DNA of 35,441 nucleotides from JBFLVU01 sp037444825 (GTDB lineage Bacteria > Acidobacteriota > UBA4820 > DSQY01). The notes below the pieces were generated by a model. It searched no databases. It saw only the letters and a program-made list of their open reading frames with translations, and was not told where the DNA came from. The DNA lies in contig JBBILR010000022.1 in assembly GCA_037444825.1 (NCBI GenBank), positions 1 to 35,441 on the forward strand, in the 5' to 3' direction. This document shows, piece by piece, positions 26,601 through 33,538 of this stretch; positions within the stretch are counted from its first letter, which is position 1, and each line of letters starts with the position of its first letter. The translations under genes and the position numbers were made by a program.

Positions 26601-27292
26601 TCTCCGGGGTGACGGTGAGCACGGGGTCGGCTTCGGCCACCACCAACACCAGCGGCAACTACACCATCTCCGGCCTGGCCAACGGCACCTACACGGTGAC
26701 GCCGAGCAAGACCGGGTACACCTTCAGCCCCGCCAACTACTCCGTCACCATCAACGGCGCCAACGTCACCGGCAAGAACTTCACCGCCACGGCCTCCGGC
26801 GGCTCCACGACGCTCTTCTCCAACGGCTTCGAGTCCTCCACCGGCTGGGCGCAGAGGGACACCTCGGGGACGGCCGGTTATTGGAGGCGGGTAACCTCGG
26901 GCACCTACCCCACCTGCTCCCGCCACGGCGGGTCGTACATGGCCAAGTTCAACTCCTACTCCGCCTCCAGCGGCTCCGCCACGAGGTACTACCGGACCTC
27001 CGGCTTCGCCATCTCCAGCAGCTACACGACGGTGACGCTGACCTTCTGGATGTACCACGACACCGGCTACTCCTCGTACGCCGACAAGATCCAGCCCCAG
27101 GTCTCCACCAACGGCTCCACGTGGGTGAACGTCGGCTCGGCCATCAACCGGTACGACGGCTCCACCGGCTGGAAGCAGCACACGGTGAACATCTCCACCT
27201 ACAAAGGCCAGACGGTGTACCTCGGCTTCCTGGCCACCAGCGCCTACGGCAACAACATGTACATCGACGACGTGGTGGTGACGGCCCAGTAA
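23657..27292 (+). CDS. Large secreted zinc metalloprotease (M36/M4-like) with accessory binding domains
   Basis: A 1211-residue exported protease. It has a signal peptide (1-26), then a fungalysin/thermolysin-type propeptide (about 45-300, including a PepSY-like portion ending in WEAKVDAHTGEIVLFRD). The catalytic domain has zinc motif HEVGH (His470, Glu471, His474) and a downstream GTGETYGD whose Glu491 is the likely third ligand. That spacing fits gluzincins of the M36 type. After it come Fn3 (about 680-775), a carboxypeptidase-regulatory-like beta domain (776-855), a PPC domain (857-960, VDLYTGSPT, GTWNIAAYGY), a second identical regulatory-like domain (967-1046), and a terminal jelly-roll/MAM-like domain (1050-1211, FSNGFESSTGW ... 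MYIDDVVV). Rich in Ser/Thr/Cys. The ATG follows AGGGAGGAAAG. It likely degrades extracellular protein for nutrition. Confidence 0.92.
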   Translation: MRRSRVLVVVCLAVGLLAALWTPAQAVKKGSHFLDDLVMESGAVHVQPLLASADALRAEGLAARPESEAFFEAWDRFLSENGLGWTATVDRRTGTLALAEGQGLPWVPGAGNSLRKADIRAYLGASGKVNERTLLRRASEFLAANQPLFGASPEEFDLTPAHVFQPEDYLWFLTLPRRFAGIPVEKSYVVFRVNHGNLIQFGGEFLGPISIDPKPYVTVETAREILAGYIGGFEDGDVWVNDGSLSFLPVAGGDASESLGSGLAWRLVYTLAFRREGVLGTWEAKVDAHTGEIVLFRDANEYGSVTGGIYPNSYLDTEVIRPLPWITVTNSTTKYTDLGGNYSYAGGTASCALTGKYVKVVDSCGSSSLSTTTSPGDLAFSKSSGTDCTTPGVGGSGNTHAARSTYYHLTHWKVKAQAWLPSNTWLTGQLTDNVNLNQTCNAYWNGSSVNFFKSGGGCANTGELPTVFLHEVGHGLDSNDGGPSSDMGTGETYGDTNGFLMTHDSCVGTGFFTDGSKCSGYGDACTSCTGIRDVDYAKHASATPHTPLNFTKVKCPTSTNYKGPCGREGHCESYPLSEALWDLAARDLVSAGYSAATAWQIVERLFFLSRSTSGSGFTCNTSTFASDGCGTSNWYKTFLAVDDDNGNLNDGTPHMQAIYNAFNRHAVACSTPTVQNSSTCPSIGQPTLTATAGTGQVALSWGAVTNASKYLVLRNERSSTAGFTIIAQPTGTSYTDTAVAGGVTYYYSVQAVGSTSACFGALAAVKSATPTSGTPTTYSISGTVTLNGSGLSGVTVSTGSASATTNTSGNYTISGLANGTYTVTPSKTGYTFSPANYSVTINGANVTGKNFTATATGGGDTVLTSGVAVNGSVAYQAYVQYDIAVPSGATQLKVELYNLTADVDLYTGSPTLGNPTTSSYTGRSWNSGTTSELITHTNPAAGTWNIAAYGYAAGSYTVRATVTTATATYSISGTVTLNGSGLSGVTVSTGSASATTNTSGNYTISGLANGTYTVTPSKTGYTFSPANYSVTINGANVTGKNFTATASGGSTTLFSNGFESSTGWAQRDTSGTAGYWRRVTSGTYPTCSRHGGSYMAKFNSYSASSGSATRYYRTSGFAISSSYTTVTLTFWMYHDTGYSSYADKIQPQVSTNGSTWVNVGSAINRYDGSTGWKQHTVNISTYKGQTVYLGFLATSAYGNNMYIDDVVVTAQ
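25983..26221 (+). repeat. First copy of 239-nt identical internal repeat
   Basis: Identical base for base to 26556-26794, offset 573 bases (191 codons). It encodes the regulatory-like beta domain of the metalloprotease (from TYSISGTVTLNGSG to GKNFTATA). No silent differences, which points to very recent duplication or gene conversion. Confidence 0.95.
26556..26794 (+). repeat. Second copy of 239-nt identical internal repeat
   Basis: Second copy of the repeat at 25983-26221, in the same frame. The PPC domain lies between them. The bases just outside each copy differ (A/G before, A/T after), which sets the limits. Confidence 0.95.
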
Positions 27293-27316
27293 GCCCCGGC
27301 CTCCACTGCGAAAAGA

Positions 27317-27342
27317 GGGCGCCCTCCGGGGCGCCCTTTTTT
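27317..27342 (+). terminator. Rho-independent terminator of the metalloprotease gene
   Basis: GGGCGCCC, loop TCCG, GGGCGCCC, then six T. It lies 24 bases after the stop codon. A textbook structure. Confidence 0.92.
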
Positions 27343-27388
27343 CCTGCCGGCCCCTGGCGGTTTCTTGGCTGGGCCTTACATTGTCTTC

Positions 27389-28402
27389 ATGGACGAGACG
27401 CTGGTGGTCGGGACGCTGGAGCGGATCCGGGGGGCGGGGATCCCGCTGGCCGGCACGGCCTCGGCGGAGCTGCCGGCACGGGAGCGGGAGCGGCTGAAGG
27501 CCTTTCTCGCCCGGGGCCTGGGGGACGGACTTTCGTACCTGGGCCGCACCGCCTCCTGGCGCGCCTCCCTCCGGGAGTGGCTCCCCTGGGCCCGGGGCCT
27601 GTTCGTGGCGGCCCTCCCCTACAACACGCGCAGGGACTTCTCCGCCCACTGGATCCGCCGCGGGCGGTCCTGGGTCTCCCGCTACGCCTGGGGCAGGGAC
27701 TACCACCGTCTGCTGACGGCCCGGCTCCGGCCCGCGGCGCGGTTCCTGGAGGCGAAGGGTTTCCGGGCCCGGATCTGCGTGGATTCGGCCCCGGTCCTCG
27801 AGCGGGCCTACGCCGTCAAGGCGGGGGTCGGCTTCATCGGGAAGAACGGCTGCCTCGTCCACCCCGACTGGGGCTCCTACCTCTTCCTGGCGGAGATCGT
27901 CACGGACCTCCCCCTCGAGGATTCGGGCCCGGCCCCCAGCGTCTGCTGGGGCTGCGAGCGGTGCCTCCGCTCCTGCCCCGCCCAGGCCTTCGTCGGCCCG
28001 TACGTGCTGGACCCCCGCCGGTGCCTCTCCGCCTGGACCATCGAACACCGGGGCCCCTTTCCCGCAGAGGCCCCCCGCCTCAAGGGCCACCTCTTCGGCT
28101 GCGACCGGTGCCAGGAGGTGTGCCCCTTCAACCTGGAGGCGCCGCTGGCCTCGGAGCCGGAACTCGAGCCGCGGCCGGGCTGGTTCGCGCCCCCTCCCGA
28201 AACGGTCCTTGGGCTTTCCGCCGCCCAGTGGGAGCAGCGCAGTACCGGCTCCGCCCTCCGGAGAGCCGGCCTCGAGGGCCTTCGCCGGAACGCCGAGCGG
28301 ATTCTCGCAGAGCGCCGGAAGGCGAGGGGCGAAAAAGGCCTGGGGGGCGTGGGCCCCCCAGGCGAGTCACGCGGACTCTCCCCCCGGTTCCCGGGCTCTT
28401 GA
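27389..28402 (+). CDS. queG: Epoxyqueuosine reductase
   Basis: A 337-residue cobalamin- and iron-sulfur-dependent enzyme that reduces epoxyqueuosine to queuosine in tRNA, the last step of the pathway. Seen: SYLGR near the N-terminus, VDSAPVLER (catalytic Asp region), GVGFIGKNGCLVHPDWGSY, and two ferredoxin-like [4Fe-4S] motifs, CWGCERCLRSCP and, after LFGCDRC, QEVCPFN. The C-terminal segment is short compared with HEAT-extended versions such as that of B. subtilis. The ATG at 27389 gives the usual start; the frame opens slightly earlier, just after the terminator of the previous gene. The last ~25 codons (GGVGPPGESRG) are encoded by a hairpin that acts for the opposite strand and may be non-essential. 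Cytoplasmic, single gene. Confidence 0.95.
   Translation: MDETLVVGTLERIRGAGIPLAGTASAELPARERERLKAFLARGLGDGLSYLGRTASWRASLREWLPWARGLFVAALPYNTRRDFSAHWIRRGRSWVSRYAWGRDYHRLLTARLRPAARFLEAKGFRARICVDSAPVLERAYAVKAGVGFIGKNGCLVHPDWGSYLFLAEIVTDLPLEDSGPAPSVCWGCERCLRSCPAQAFVGPYVLDPRRCLSAWTIEHRGPFPAEAPRLKGHLFGCDRCQEVCPFNLEAPLASEPELEPRPGWFAPPPETVLGLSAAQWEQRSTGSALRRAGLEGLRRNAERILAERRKARGEKGLGGVGPPGESRGLSPRFPGS
28332..28363 (-). terminator. Terminator of the TonB receptor gene, inside queG 3' end
   Basis: On the minus strand GCCTGGGGGGC and GCCCCCCAGGC form an 11-bp perfect stem with a 4-base loop, followed by C and then TTTTT. It lies 48 bases after the receptor stop (28411) yet within the coding end of the convergent queG. 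Confidence 0.82.
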
Positions 28403-28410
28403 AGCCGCCG

Positions 28411-31215
28411 CTAGAAGGTCCAGCGGAGGCCCGCCGCCAGGGCCCGGGGTTCCGTCCTGGATTTCGTCTTTCCCCAGCCCCGGTTGCGCCGAAGCGGCTC
28501 CGACCAGGTGCTTCGGGTGTCGTAGTAGGTCTCCTCCACCCGGAACTCCACCTGGTCGTTCATCAGGTTGAAGACGTCGGCGAAGACCACCAGGCGGCTT
28601 CTGCGGATGGGGAAGGCGTATTCGGCGTGGAGGTTCAGGGTCAGGGCTGAAGGGAGGCGGCCGGCGGAGCCGCGCGGCACCGCCAACAGCTTGCCGTAGC
28701 CCGCCTCCTTCTTCGGCCAGTCGTAGATCTTGTCCATGGGCCGGCCCGTATCGAACCGGAGGCTTCCCCCCAGGAGGAGTCCGCCGTCGAAGCGGTAGCC
28801 TCCCACCGCCTTGACCTGGTGGGTCCGGTCGGTGGGGAGGAGGCCGTAGCGGTTGCGGGTCCACGAGGCCGACGGGACGTCCCACTCCTTGGTGGCGTTG
28901 GGGGCCAATTCCGGAATGCCGCGGTCGTACCCCGCCGCCGTGTTGCCCTTCAACCGGGAGAGGGTGTAGTTGCCCTCCAGGAACCAGCGGCCGGAGAAGC
29001 GCCGCTCGAAAAGGAACTCGAGGGCGGTGTACCTTCGAACCGGCTTGGGGAAGGGGGCGTAGTCCGGGATGACGCCCCGCCACGTCTCCAGAAGGGGGGT
29101 GTACTGGTGGCCGGGGTTCATGACGAGGAGCCGGACGGCCCCGGTGGCGGGATCCACGTAGCCTACGGTCTCCAGCAGGCGGTGGAGGTCCCGGTGGACC
29201 GCCCGGACGCCCACCGCCGTCTCCGCCCCCACCTGGCGCTGGAGGGTGAGGGTCCACTCGTCCTGGGACTGGTTCTTCACCCCGGGGAGGAGCCGGGCGG
29301 GGACGTCGTTGTAGACGGCGTGGACGGTGCGGACGCCGTTCACGTACGTGTCCTTGAAGGTGGCGTGGCCGTCGTCGAGCACCTTGGCGAGGTACAGGGG
29401 GACCCGCTCGAAGTAGCGCCCGTAGGTGAAGACCAGCTTGGAACGGTCGTCTCCGGTGAAGTCCCAGGAAACCGCCAGGCGGGGGGAAAGGTCGGTGAGG
29501 GTGAGGTCGTTGCCCCTCTCGCTCCGAAGGGCCTGACGTTCCCAGCGGAGGCCGAGGGAAAAGGTGATGTCTTCCGTGGGGTTCCAACGGTCTTCCAGGT
29601 AGAGGGCCCGGTAGGAGCCCTTCTCCCGCAGGACGGGGTCCTCCAGGTAGTTCACGTACCATTCCTTGTAAGCGTGCGGGTCGGTGACGCCGGGGCCCGT
29701 CTGCTTCCGCAGCTGGACGAAGAAGCCTCCGGTGTACCCGCTGTCCTGGCGCCACGTGGACCAGTCTCCCTCCATGCCGGCGTGGAGCTCGTGGGTTCCC
29801 AGCCACGGGCGGGAGGGGGTCCAGATGAAGGCCGCGCCCACTTGCCGGGTCCTCCGGTCGTCCACCGTGTAGCGGCCGAAGCCGGGGGAGACCCCCAGGT
29901 CCTGGTCCCAGTCCTGGCTCACGTAGAGGGGGCGCCCGTAGCCGGCGGCCCCGGAGAGCCAGGGCTTGAGGTCGTCCCTCCGGTGGGTGGCGCCGACGTG
30001 GGCGTCCAGGAAGAGGCGGGGGGAGAGGGTGGCGGTCCAGCGAAGGACGGCGTTGGTGGAGCCGCTCACCCGGCGGCTGAGGCGGGACTCGGGAAAGAGC
30101 GTCACCGCCGTGCCTTCGGCGAGGTTTTGGCGGGCGGGGTCGCCGAAGACGCTGAGGTCCAGGCTGTGGTTCTCCGCCGGGCGGATGGTGAGCTTGGCCA
30201 GAAAGGTCGTCCAGCGCCACGTCTTCCCGTAATCGTAGGGAACTCCCCAGACGCGCCCGTCCCGGGTGTTGGTGAGGACGTCCCGCCCGCGGTCCGTCTC
30301 GCTCTTGGCGTAAGGGTTGGCGGCCGCCACGAACCAGAGACGGTCCTTCGCCAGGGGGCCCGACACCAGGAAGCCGAGATCGGCGGCCTTCCAGGGGCGC
30401 CCCTCGGTCACTTCGAAGTCGTTGGAGTTTTCCCGCGCGGTCCAGCCCCCGCGGGTGGTCCATCCGAAGACCTCTCCGTGGAACTCGTTGCTCCCCGAGC
30501 GCGTCAGCAGGTTGATGAAGGCGCCCGTGGCCATGGGTTTGGCGGCGCCCACCCCGAAGGCCTCGGTGCCCATTTCCGCGAGAAAGGCGTGGTTGAGGTT
30601 GGTCCCGTAGGTGTTGGTGACGGGGTCGTTGAGGATGAGGCCGTCCACCACCGTGACGTTCTCGATGCCCGTGGCCCCTCCCACGGCGGGGTTGCCGGAG
30701 AGCCGCGAATGGGTGGCGGTGGGGGCGAAGTAGAGAAGGGTCTGGTAGGAACGGTCCTGGAACTCCCCCAGGACCGGCAACGCCGCCGTCTCCTTCCGGT
30801 CGAGGACGGCAGGAACGGAGGCCTGGCGGGGGCTCACCGGGCGGTAGCCCTCCACCGTGACCTCGGTGGACGCGGCGGCGAAGGCGAGGTTGAGCGTGGA
30901 AGCCGAACCCGCGGAAACCACGATGTCCGAAAGGACGAGACGGGTTCCGTCGGGAGCCTCGGCGGCGAGGACGTACCCCTCCCCCGGCGGCAGGTTGGGG
31001 AGGAGAAAGCGGCCGTTGGGGTCGGTCTCCGCCCGGCGGCTTCCCTGCAGGGCCGGCCCGTGGATCTCCAGCCGCACGCCGCCCAGGACGGTCCCCTGGG
31101 GGGAGAAGGCGAAGCCGGAAAGGGACCCGGTCACCGCCTGGCCCCGCGAAGCGAAGGAGAAACACAGCGCGCCGAAAAGGAGCGCGGCGAAAGCGCAGAG
31201 TTTCTGCCGTACCAT
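28411..31215 (-). CDS. TonB-dependent receptor, Oar-like, with carboxypeptidase-regulatory N-domain
   Basis: A 934-residue outer-membrane protein. Residues 1-27 are a signal peptide (FAALLFGALCFSFASRGQA). A carboxypeptidase-regulatory-like domain follows (about 30-110, VLGGVRLEIHGPALQGSRRA ... DPNGRFLLPNLPPG), then a plug domain (about 130-245) with VTVVDGLILNDP and LLTRSGSNEFHGEVFG. A long beta-barrel rich in aromatic and polar alternation ends with a C-terminal Phe (LRWTF), the BAM recognition signal. This is the Oar/CarboxypepD-plug type that is multiplied in Acidobacteriota and myxobacteria. The substrate is unknown; a peptide or glycan is suggested only by the neighbouring secreted protease. 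The ATG at 31215 follows AAGGAAGG. Palindromic DNA lies just upstream. Confidence 0.9.
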   Translation of the reverse strand: MVRQKLCAFAALLFGALCFSFASRGQAVTGSLSGFAFSPQGTVLGGVRLEIHGPALQGSRRAETDPNGRFLLPNLPPGEGYVLAAEAPDGTRLVLSDIVVSAGSASTLNLAFAAASTEVTVEGYRPVSPRQASVPAVLDRKETAALPVLGEFQDRSYQTLLYFAPTATHSRLSGNPAVGGATGIENVTVVDGLILNDPVTNTYGTNLNHAFLAEMGTEAFGVGAAKPMATGAFINLLTRSGSNEFHGEVFGWTTRGGWTARENSNDFEVTEGRPWKAADLGFLVSGPLAKDRLWFVAAANPYAKSETDRGRDVLTNTRDGRVWGVPYDYGKTWRWTTFLAKLTIRPAENHSLDLSVFGDPARQNLAEGTAVTLFPESRLSRRVSGSTNAVLRWTATLSPRLFLDAHVGATHRRDDLKPWLSGAAGYGRPLYVSQDWDQDLGVSPGFGRYTVDDRRTRQVGAAFIWTPSRPWLGTHELHAGMEGDWSTWRQDSGYTGGFFVQLRKQTGPGVTDPHAYKEWYVNYLEDPVLREKGSYRALYLEDRWNPTEDITFSLGLRWERQALRSERGNDLTLTDLSPRLAVSWDFTGDDRSKLVFTYGRYFERVPLYLAKVLDDGHATFKDTYVNGVRTVHAVYNDVPARLLPGVKNQSQDEWTLTLQRQVGAETAVGVRAVHRDLHRLLETVGYVDPATGAVRLLVMNPGHQYTPLLETWRGVIPDYAPFPKPVRRYTALEFLFERRFSGRWFLEGNYTLSRLKGNTAAGYDRGIPELAPNATKEWDVPSASWTRNRYGLLPTDRTHQVKAVGGYRFDGGLLLGGSLRFDTGRPMDKIYDWPKKEAGYGKLLAVPRGSAGRLPSALTLNLHAEYAFPIRRSRLVVFADVFNLMNDQVEFRVEETYYDTRSTWSEPLRRNRGWGKTKSRTEPRALAAGLRWTF

Positions 31216-31248
31216 GATGCCTTCCTTTCACAAGTCCATAGTCAGAGC

Positions 31249-31262
31249 ACACCCGCGGGTGT
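31249..31262. promoter_or_regulatory. 14-bp perfect palindrome upstream of the TonB receptor gene
   Basis: ACACCCGCGGGTGT, centred 40 bases before the receptor start. Size and position suit an operator for a dimeric repressor. No convincing -35/-10 pair was identified next to it. Confidence 0.4.
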
Positions 31263-31280
31263 AGTACCCGCTTCCCCGCT

Positions 31281-31298
31281 CCTCCGCCGAAGCGGAGG
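31281..31298 (-). terminator. UUCG-loop hairpin between secreted-protein and TonB receptor genes
   Basis: On the minus strand CCTCCGC-TTCG-GCGGAGG: a 7-bp stem with the extra-stable UUCG tetraloop, 39 bases after the stop of the secreted-protein gene. There is no T-run. It may end or trim the prs transcript, or protect the 5' end of the receptor mRNA. Confidence 0.4.
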
Positions 31299-31336
31299 GC
31301 GGCCTCCCTGGAGAAAGAAGGGTGTGAAGGAAGGCT

Positions 31337-32011
31337 CTAAATCCGGAGGGGGTAGGAGGCGGGGCGCGACGAGAACCCCCTTTTCCCGCCCTCGGCGGGG
31401 CGTGGGGAGGTCTTCCCGTGGACGGGGTCCCCCCTGGCCCCCGCGGGGAGGACCCGCCACGGGGCGGTGGGGGCCGTGGCCGGCGGGAACGACGCAGCAC
31501 AAACGAGGGGGAGCGTTCCCGGGGCCAGCCCGGCGCCCCGGGAATCCAGGGGGGAGATCCACAGTTCGCCGTTCCGTTCCTCGATGCGTCGGATACTCCC
31601 CCGGAGCGGCGCTTCGAGGCGCCAGGCTTCGCTTTGCCCGAAGAGAAACTCCCCGCGGGGCGAGCCCGCCCGGAGAACGAAGCGGGCGGTGCAGGGCGCG
31701 AGGGCGGGAAGGGTCACCGCCAGGCCCCTCCGGGAGGCCTCCTCCGATTCGGTGAGCCTCACCCGGAGGGGGGCCGGGAACTCCGCCTCCAGCAGGATCT
31801 CGAACTCCTCCACCTCCGCGGGGAAGGGGTCCCAAGAAAGGTGGACCACTTGTCCCGCCGTGAACGGCGGCTTCTCCGCCATCCGGAGGGGTCCAGGCGC
31901 GGAAGGGAAGAGACCCTCCGCGGCGGGGGCGGGGACCGCCGCCAGGGCCGTACAGAGCCCCACGGCCCCCCCCCACGCCACGACCCTCCCGAAGGCGAAG
32001 GCGCCTTTCAC
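31337..32011 (-). CDS. Secreted protein of unknown function with Fn3-like domain
   Basis: A 224-residue protein with a signal peptide (FGRVVAWGGAVGLCTALAA, ending AAPA-like near 30). About 45-135 has the beta-sandwich pattern of Fn3-type domains (VVHLSWDPFPAEVEEFEILL ... TARFVLRAG ... SEAWRLEAP). A second, less clear beta region follows with ELWISPLDSRG, and the tail is basic and low-complexity. The GTG start lies 12 bases after the prs stop and is preceded by GGAGG, so it is likely co-transcribed with prs. No family name can be given. In many bacteria rplY (L25/Ctc) follows prs; here this protein takes that place. Confidence 0.7.
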   Translation of the reverse strand: MKGAFAFGRVVAWGGAVGLCTALAAVPAPAAEGLFPSAPGPLRMAEKPPFTAGQVVHLSWDPFPAEVEEFEILLEAEFPAPLRVRLTESEEASRRGLAVTLPALAPCTARFVLRAGSPRGEFLFGQSEAWRLEAPLRGSIRRIEERNGELWISPLDSRGAGLAPGTLPLVCAASFPPATAPTAPWRVLPAGARGDPVHGKTSPRPAEGGKRGFSSRPASYPLRI

Positions 32012-32023
32012 GAGCGCCTCCGC

Positions 32024-32965
32024 TCACACGAAGAGGGAAGAGACCGAAGACTCGTCATGGATCCGCTGGATGGCCTCCCCCAGCAGGGGGGCCACGGAGA
32101 GGACCTCGATCTTGGGGCAGCGGACGTTCTTGTCGCCGATGGGGATGGTGTCGGTGACGAGGACCTTGGTGATCTGCGAGGCGTTGAGGCGGTCCACGGC
32201 GGGACCCGAGAGGACGGGGTGGGTGCAGGCGGCGTACACGGCCCGCGCCCCTTTGTCCATGAGGGCCTTCACCGTCTCGCACAGCGTCCCCGCGGTGTCG
32301 ATGATGTCGTCCACGATGAAGCAGTTCCTTCCTTTCACCTCGCCGATGACGTTCATCACCTCCGCCACGTTGGCCACCTCGCGCCGCTTGTCCACGATGG
32401 CGAGCTGCGCCCCCAAGCGCTTCGCGTAGGCCCGGGCCCGCTCCACGCCGCCCGCGTCGGGGGAGATGACGGTGAGGTTTTCGAGGCCCATCTTGGCGAT
32501 GTGGGCGATGAGGACCGGCGCCGCGAAGAGGTGGTCCACCGGGACGTCGAAGAACCCCTGGATCTGGGCGGCGTGGACGTCCACGCAGATGAGGCGGTCC
32601 ATGCCCACCGCCTCCAAGAGGTCGGCCACCATGCGGGAGGTGATGGGGACCCGAGGCTTGTCTTTCCGGTCCTGGCGGGCATACCCGTAGTAGGGGATTA
32701 CGGCGTTCACGCGCTGGGCGGAGGCCCGCTTGAGCGCGTCCATGATGAGCAGGAGTTCCACGAGGTTGTCGTTCACCGGCTGGCAGGTGGGCTGGATGAC
32801 GAAGACATCCCGCCCCCGGACGTTCTCCAGGATCTGGCAGTAGTTCTCCCCGTCGGAGAAGTTCGTCAGCTTGATGCGGCCCAGCGGCGTCCCCAGGTAC
32901 TCCGAGATGCGGTCCGCCAGGGCCGGGTTCCCTCTTCCCGAGAAGATCACCGTCTTTTCGTCCAT
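32024..32965 (-). CDS. prs: Ribose-phosphate pyrophosphokinase
   Basis: A 313-residue cytoplasmic enzyme that makes PRPP from ribose 5-phosphate and ATP for nucleotide, His, Trp and NAD synthesis. Seen: FSGRGNPALADRISEYLG and FSDGENYCQILENVRGRDVF near the N-terminus, YYGYARQDRK (ATP loop), CVDVHAAQIQGFFDVP (metal/ATP), SPDAGGVERARAYAKRLGA, the flexible-loop Lys-Arg (DKRREV), and the PRPP-binding loop VDDIIDTAGTL. Length and motifs are standard for class I. The ATG at 32965 is preceded by GGGAGAGG. It begins 22 bases after tRNA-Gln on the same strand, so the two are likely co-transcribed. Confidence 0.97.
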   Translation of the reverse strand: MDEKTVIFSGRGNPALADRISEYLGTPLGRIKLTNFSDGENYCQILENVRGRDVFVIQPTCQPVNDNLVELLLIMDALKRASAQRVNAVIPYYGYARQDRKDKPRVPITSRMVADLLEAVGMDRLICVDVHAAQIQGFFDVPVDHLFAAPVLIAHIAKMGLENLTVISPDAGGVERARAYAKRLGAQLAIVDKRREVANVAEVMNVIGEVKGRNCFIVDDIIDTAGTLCETVKALMDKGARAVYAACTHPVLSGPAVDRLNASQITKVLVTDTIPIGDKNVRCPKIEVLSVAPLLGEAIQRIHDESSVSSLFV

Positions 32966-32987
32966 CGCCTCTCCCTTCTCGCCGGGG

Positions 32988-33062
32988 TGGCTGGGGAGGG
33001 TGGATTCGAACCACCGCATGCCGGTTCCAAAGACCGGTGCCTTACCGCTTGGCGACTCCCCA
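32988..33062 (-). tRNA. tRNA-Gln (anticodon UUG), CCA encoded
   Basis: 75 bases including the encoded CCA. Acceptor TGGGGAG/CTCCCCA with the U1-A72 pair typical of Gln tRNA, D-arm GCC-AAGCGGTAA-GGC, anticodon stem CCGGT/ACCGG with loop CTTTGGA (anticodon TTG at 33030-33028), variable loop CATGC, T-arm GGTGG-TTCGAAT-CCACC, discriminator G, CCA. All stems pair fully. Same strand as prs, which starts 22 bases downstream. Confidence 0.97.
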
Positions 33063-33086
33063 GCAGGCGGCGAGCGCCCCCCGATG

Positions 33087-33115
33087 AGGCTACCAGCAGT
33101 CGGCCGGGAGCGCAA
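33087..33115 (-). promoter_or_regulatory. Possible promoter of the tRNA-Gln/prs unit
   Basis: Minus strand TTGCGC (33115-33110), 17 bases, TAGCCT (33092-33087), about 25 bases before the mature tRNA end and after the spoVG terminator. Both hexamers are weak matches, but a promoter is expected here. Confidence 0.35.
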
Positions 33116-33158
33116 CGGTGGGGGAAAGGCGGAAGTCGGAAGGCGCGGCGGGACGCAG

Positions 33159-33184
33159 AAAAAACGGGGGCCTGAGGCCCCCGT
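33159..33184 (-). terminator. Rho-independent terminator after spoVG
   Basis: Minus strand ACGGGGGCC, loop TCA, GGCCCCCGT, then a run of T (six A at 33159-33164 on the plus strand). It begins 25 bases after the spoVG stop and separates it from tRNA-Gln. Confidence 0.9.
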
Positions 33185-33208
33185 CGGTGGTCGTCGCCAG
33201 ATACTTCC

Positions 33209-33538
33209 TCAGGTGCTCTCCGCCCGGGGCGCCTCCTCGGGGTAGGCGGCCTCCTCGGCGGCCTGGGCGCTCATGGGGGGCTTCTTGCCCGCCGTTTCGT
33301 GGTAGGCGGCGATGACGGCGTCCTCCATCATCTTGCGGGTCTCGCTGTTCAAGGGGTGCGCGATGTCCTTGAAGGTGCCGTCCTTTCGCTTCTTGCTGGG
33401 CATGGAGAGGAACAGCCCGTTGGTTCCTTCGATGATCTTGATGTCGCTGACGATGAAGCTGTGGTCGAAGATGATGGACACGAACGCCTTGAGTTTGGGC
33501 TCGTCCACCGGGAAGATCCGGATGTCGGTGATCTTCAT
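33209..33538 (-). CDS. spoVG: SpoVG-family nucleic-acid-binding regulator
   Basis: A 109-residue protein. Residues 1-85 match SpoVG well: MKITDIRIFPVDEPKLKAFV, SIIFDHSFIVSDIKIIEGTN, GLFLSMPSKKRKDGTFKDIA, HPLNSETRKMMEDAVIAAY. The C-terminal ~20 residues are Ala/Glu-rich and variable. SpoVG binds DNA or RNA and modulates development, division or virulence in Firmicutes, spirochaetes and others; the name does not imply sporulation here. The ATG overlaps the ispE stop (TGATG), with AAGGAG about 10 bases upstream; the frame continues upstream inside ispE but that is a shadow. Last gene before the terminator. Confidence 0.95.
   Translation of the reverse strand: MKITDIRIFPVDEPKLKAFVSIIFDHSFIVSDIKIIEGTNGLFLSMPSKKRKDGTFKDIAHPLNSETRKMMEDAVIAAYHETAGKKPPMSAQAAEEAAYPEEAPRAEST

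Noticed and set aside
25983..26794. CRISPR or transposon repeats in the protease gene
   Set aside because: The two 239-base copies are in frame, encode a beta domain, and have no inverted ends, target duplications or regular short spacers.
23588..28090. 1500-codon open frame on the minus strand across the metalloprotease and queG genes
   Set aside because: Product is Gly/Val/Ala/His/Arg-rich with no recognisable domain; it mirrors the repeated plus-strand coding sequence. High GC removes stop codons in this frame. The plus strand has clear protease and QueG motifs, ribosome site and terminator.
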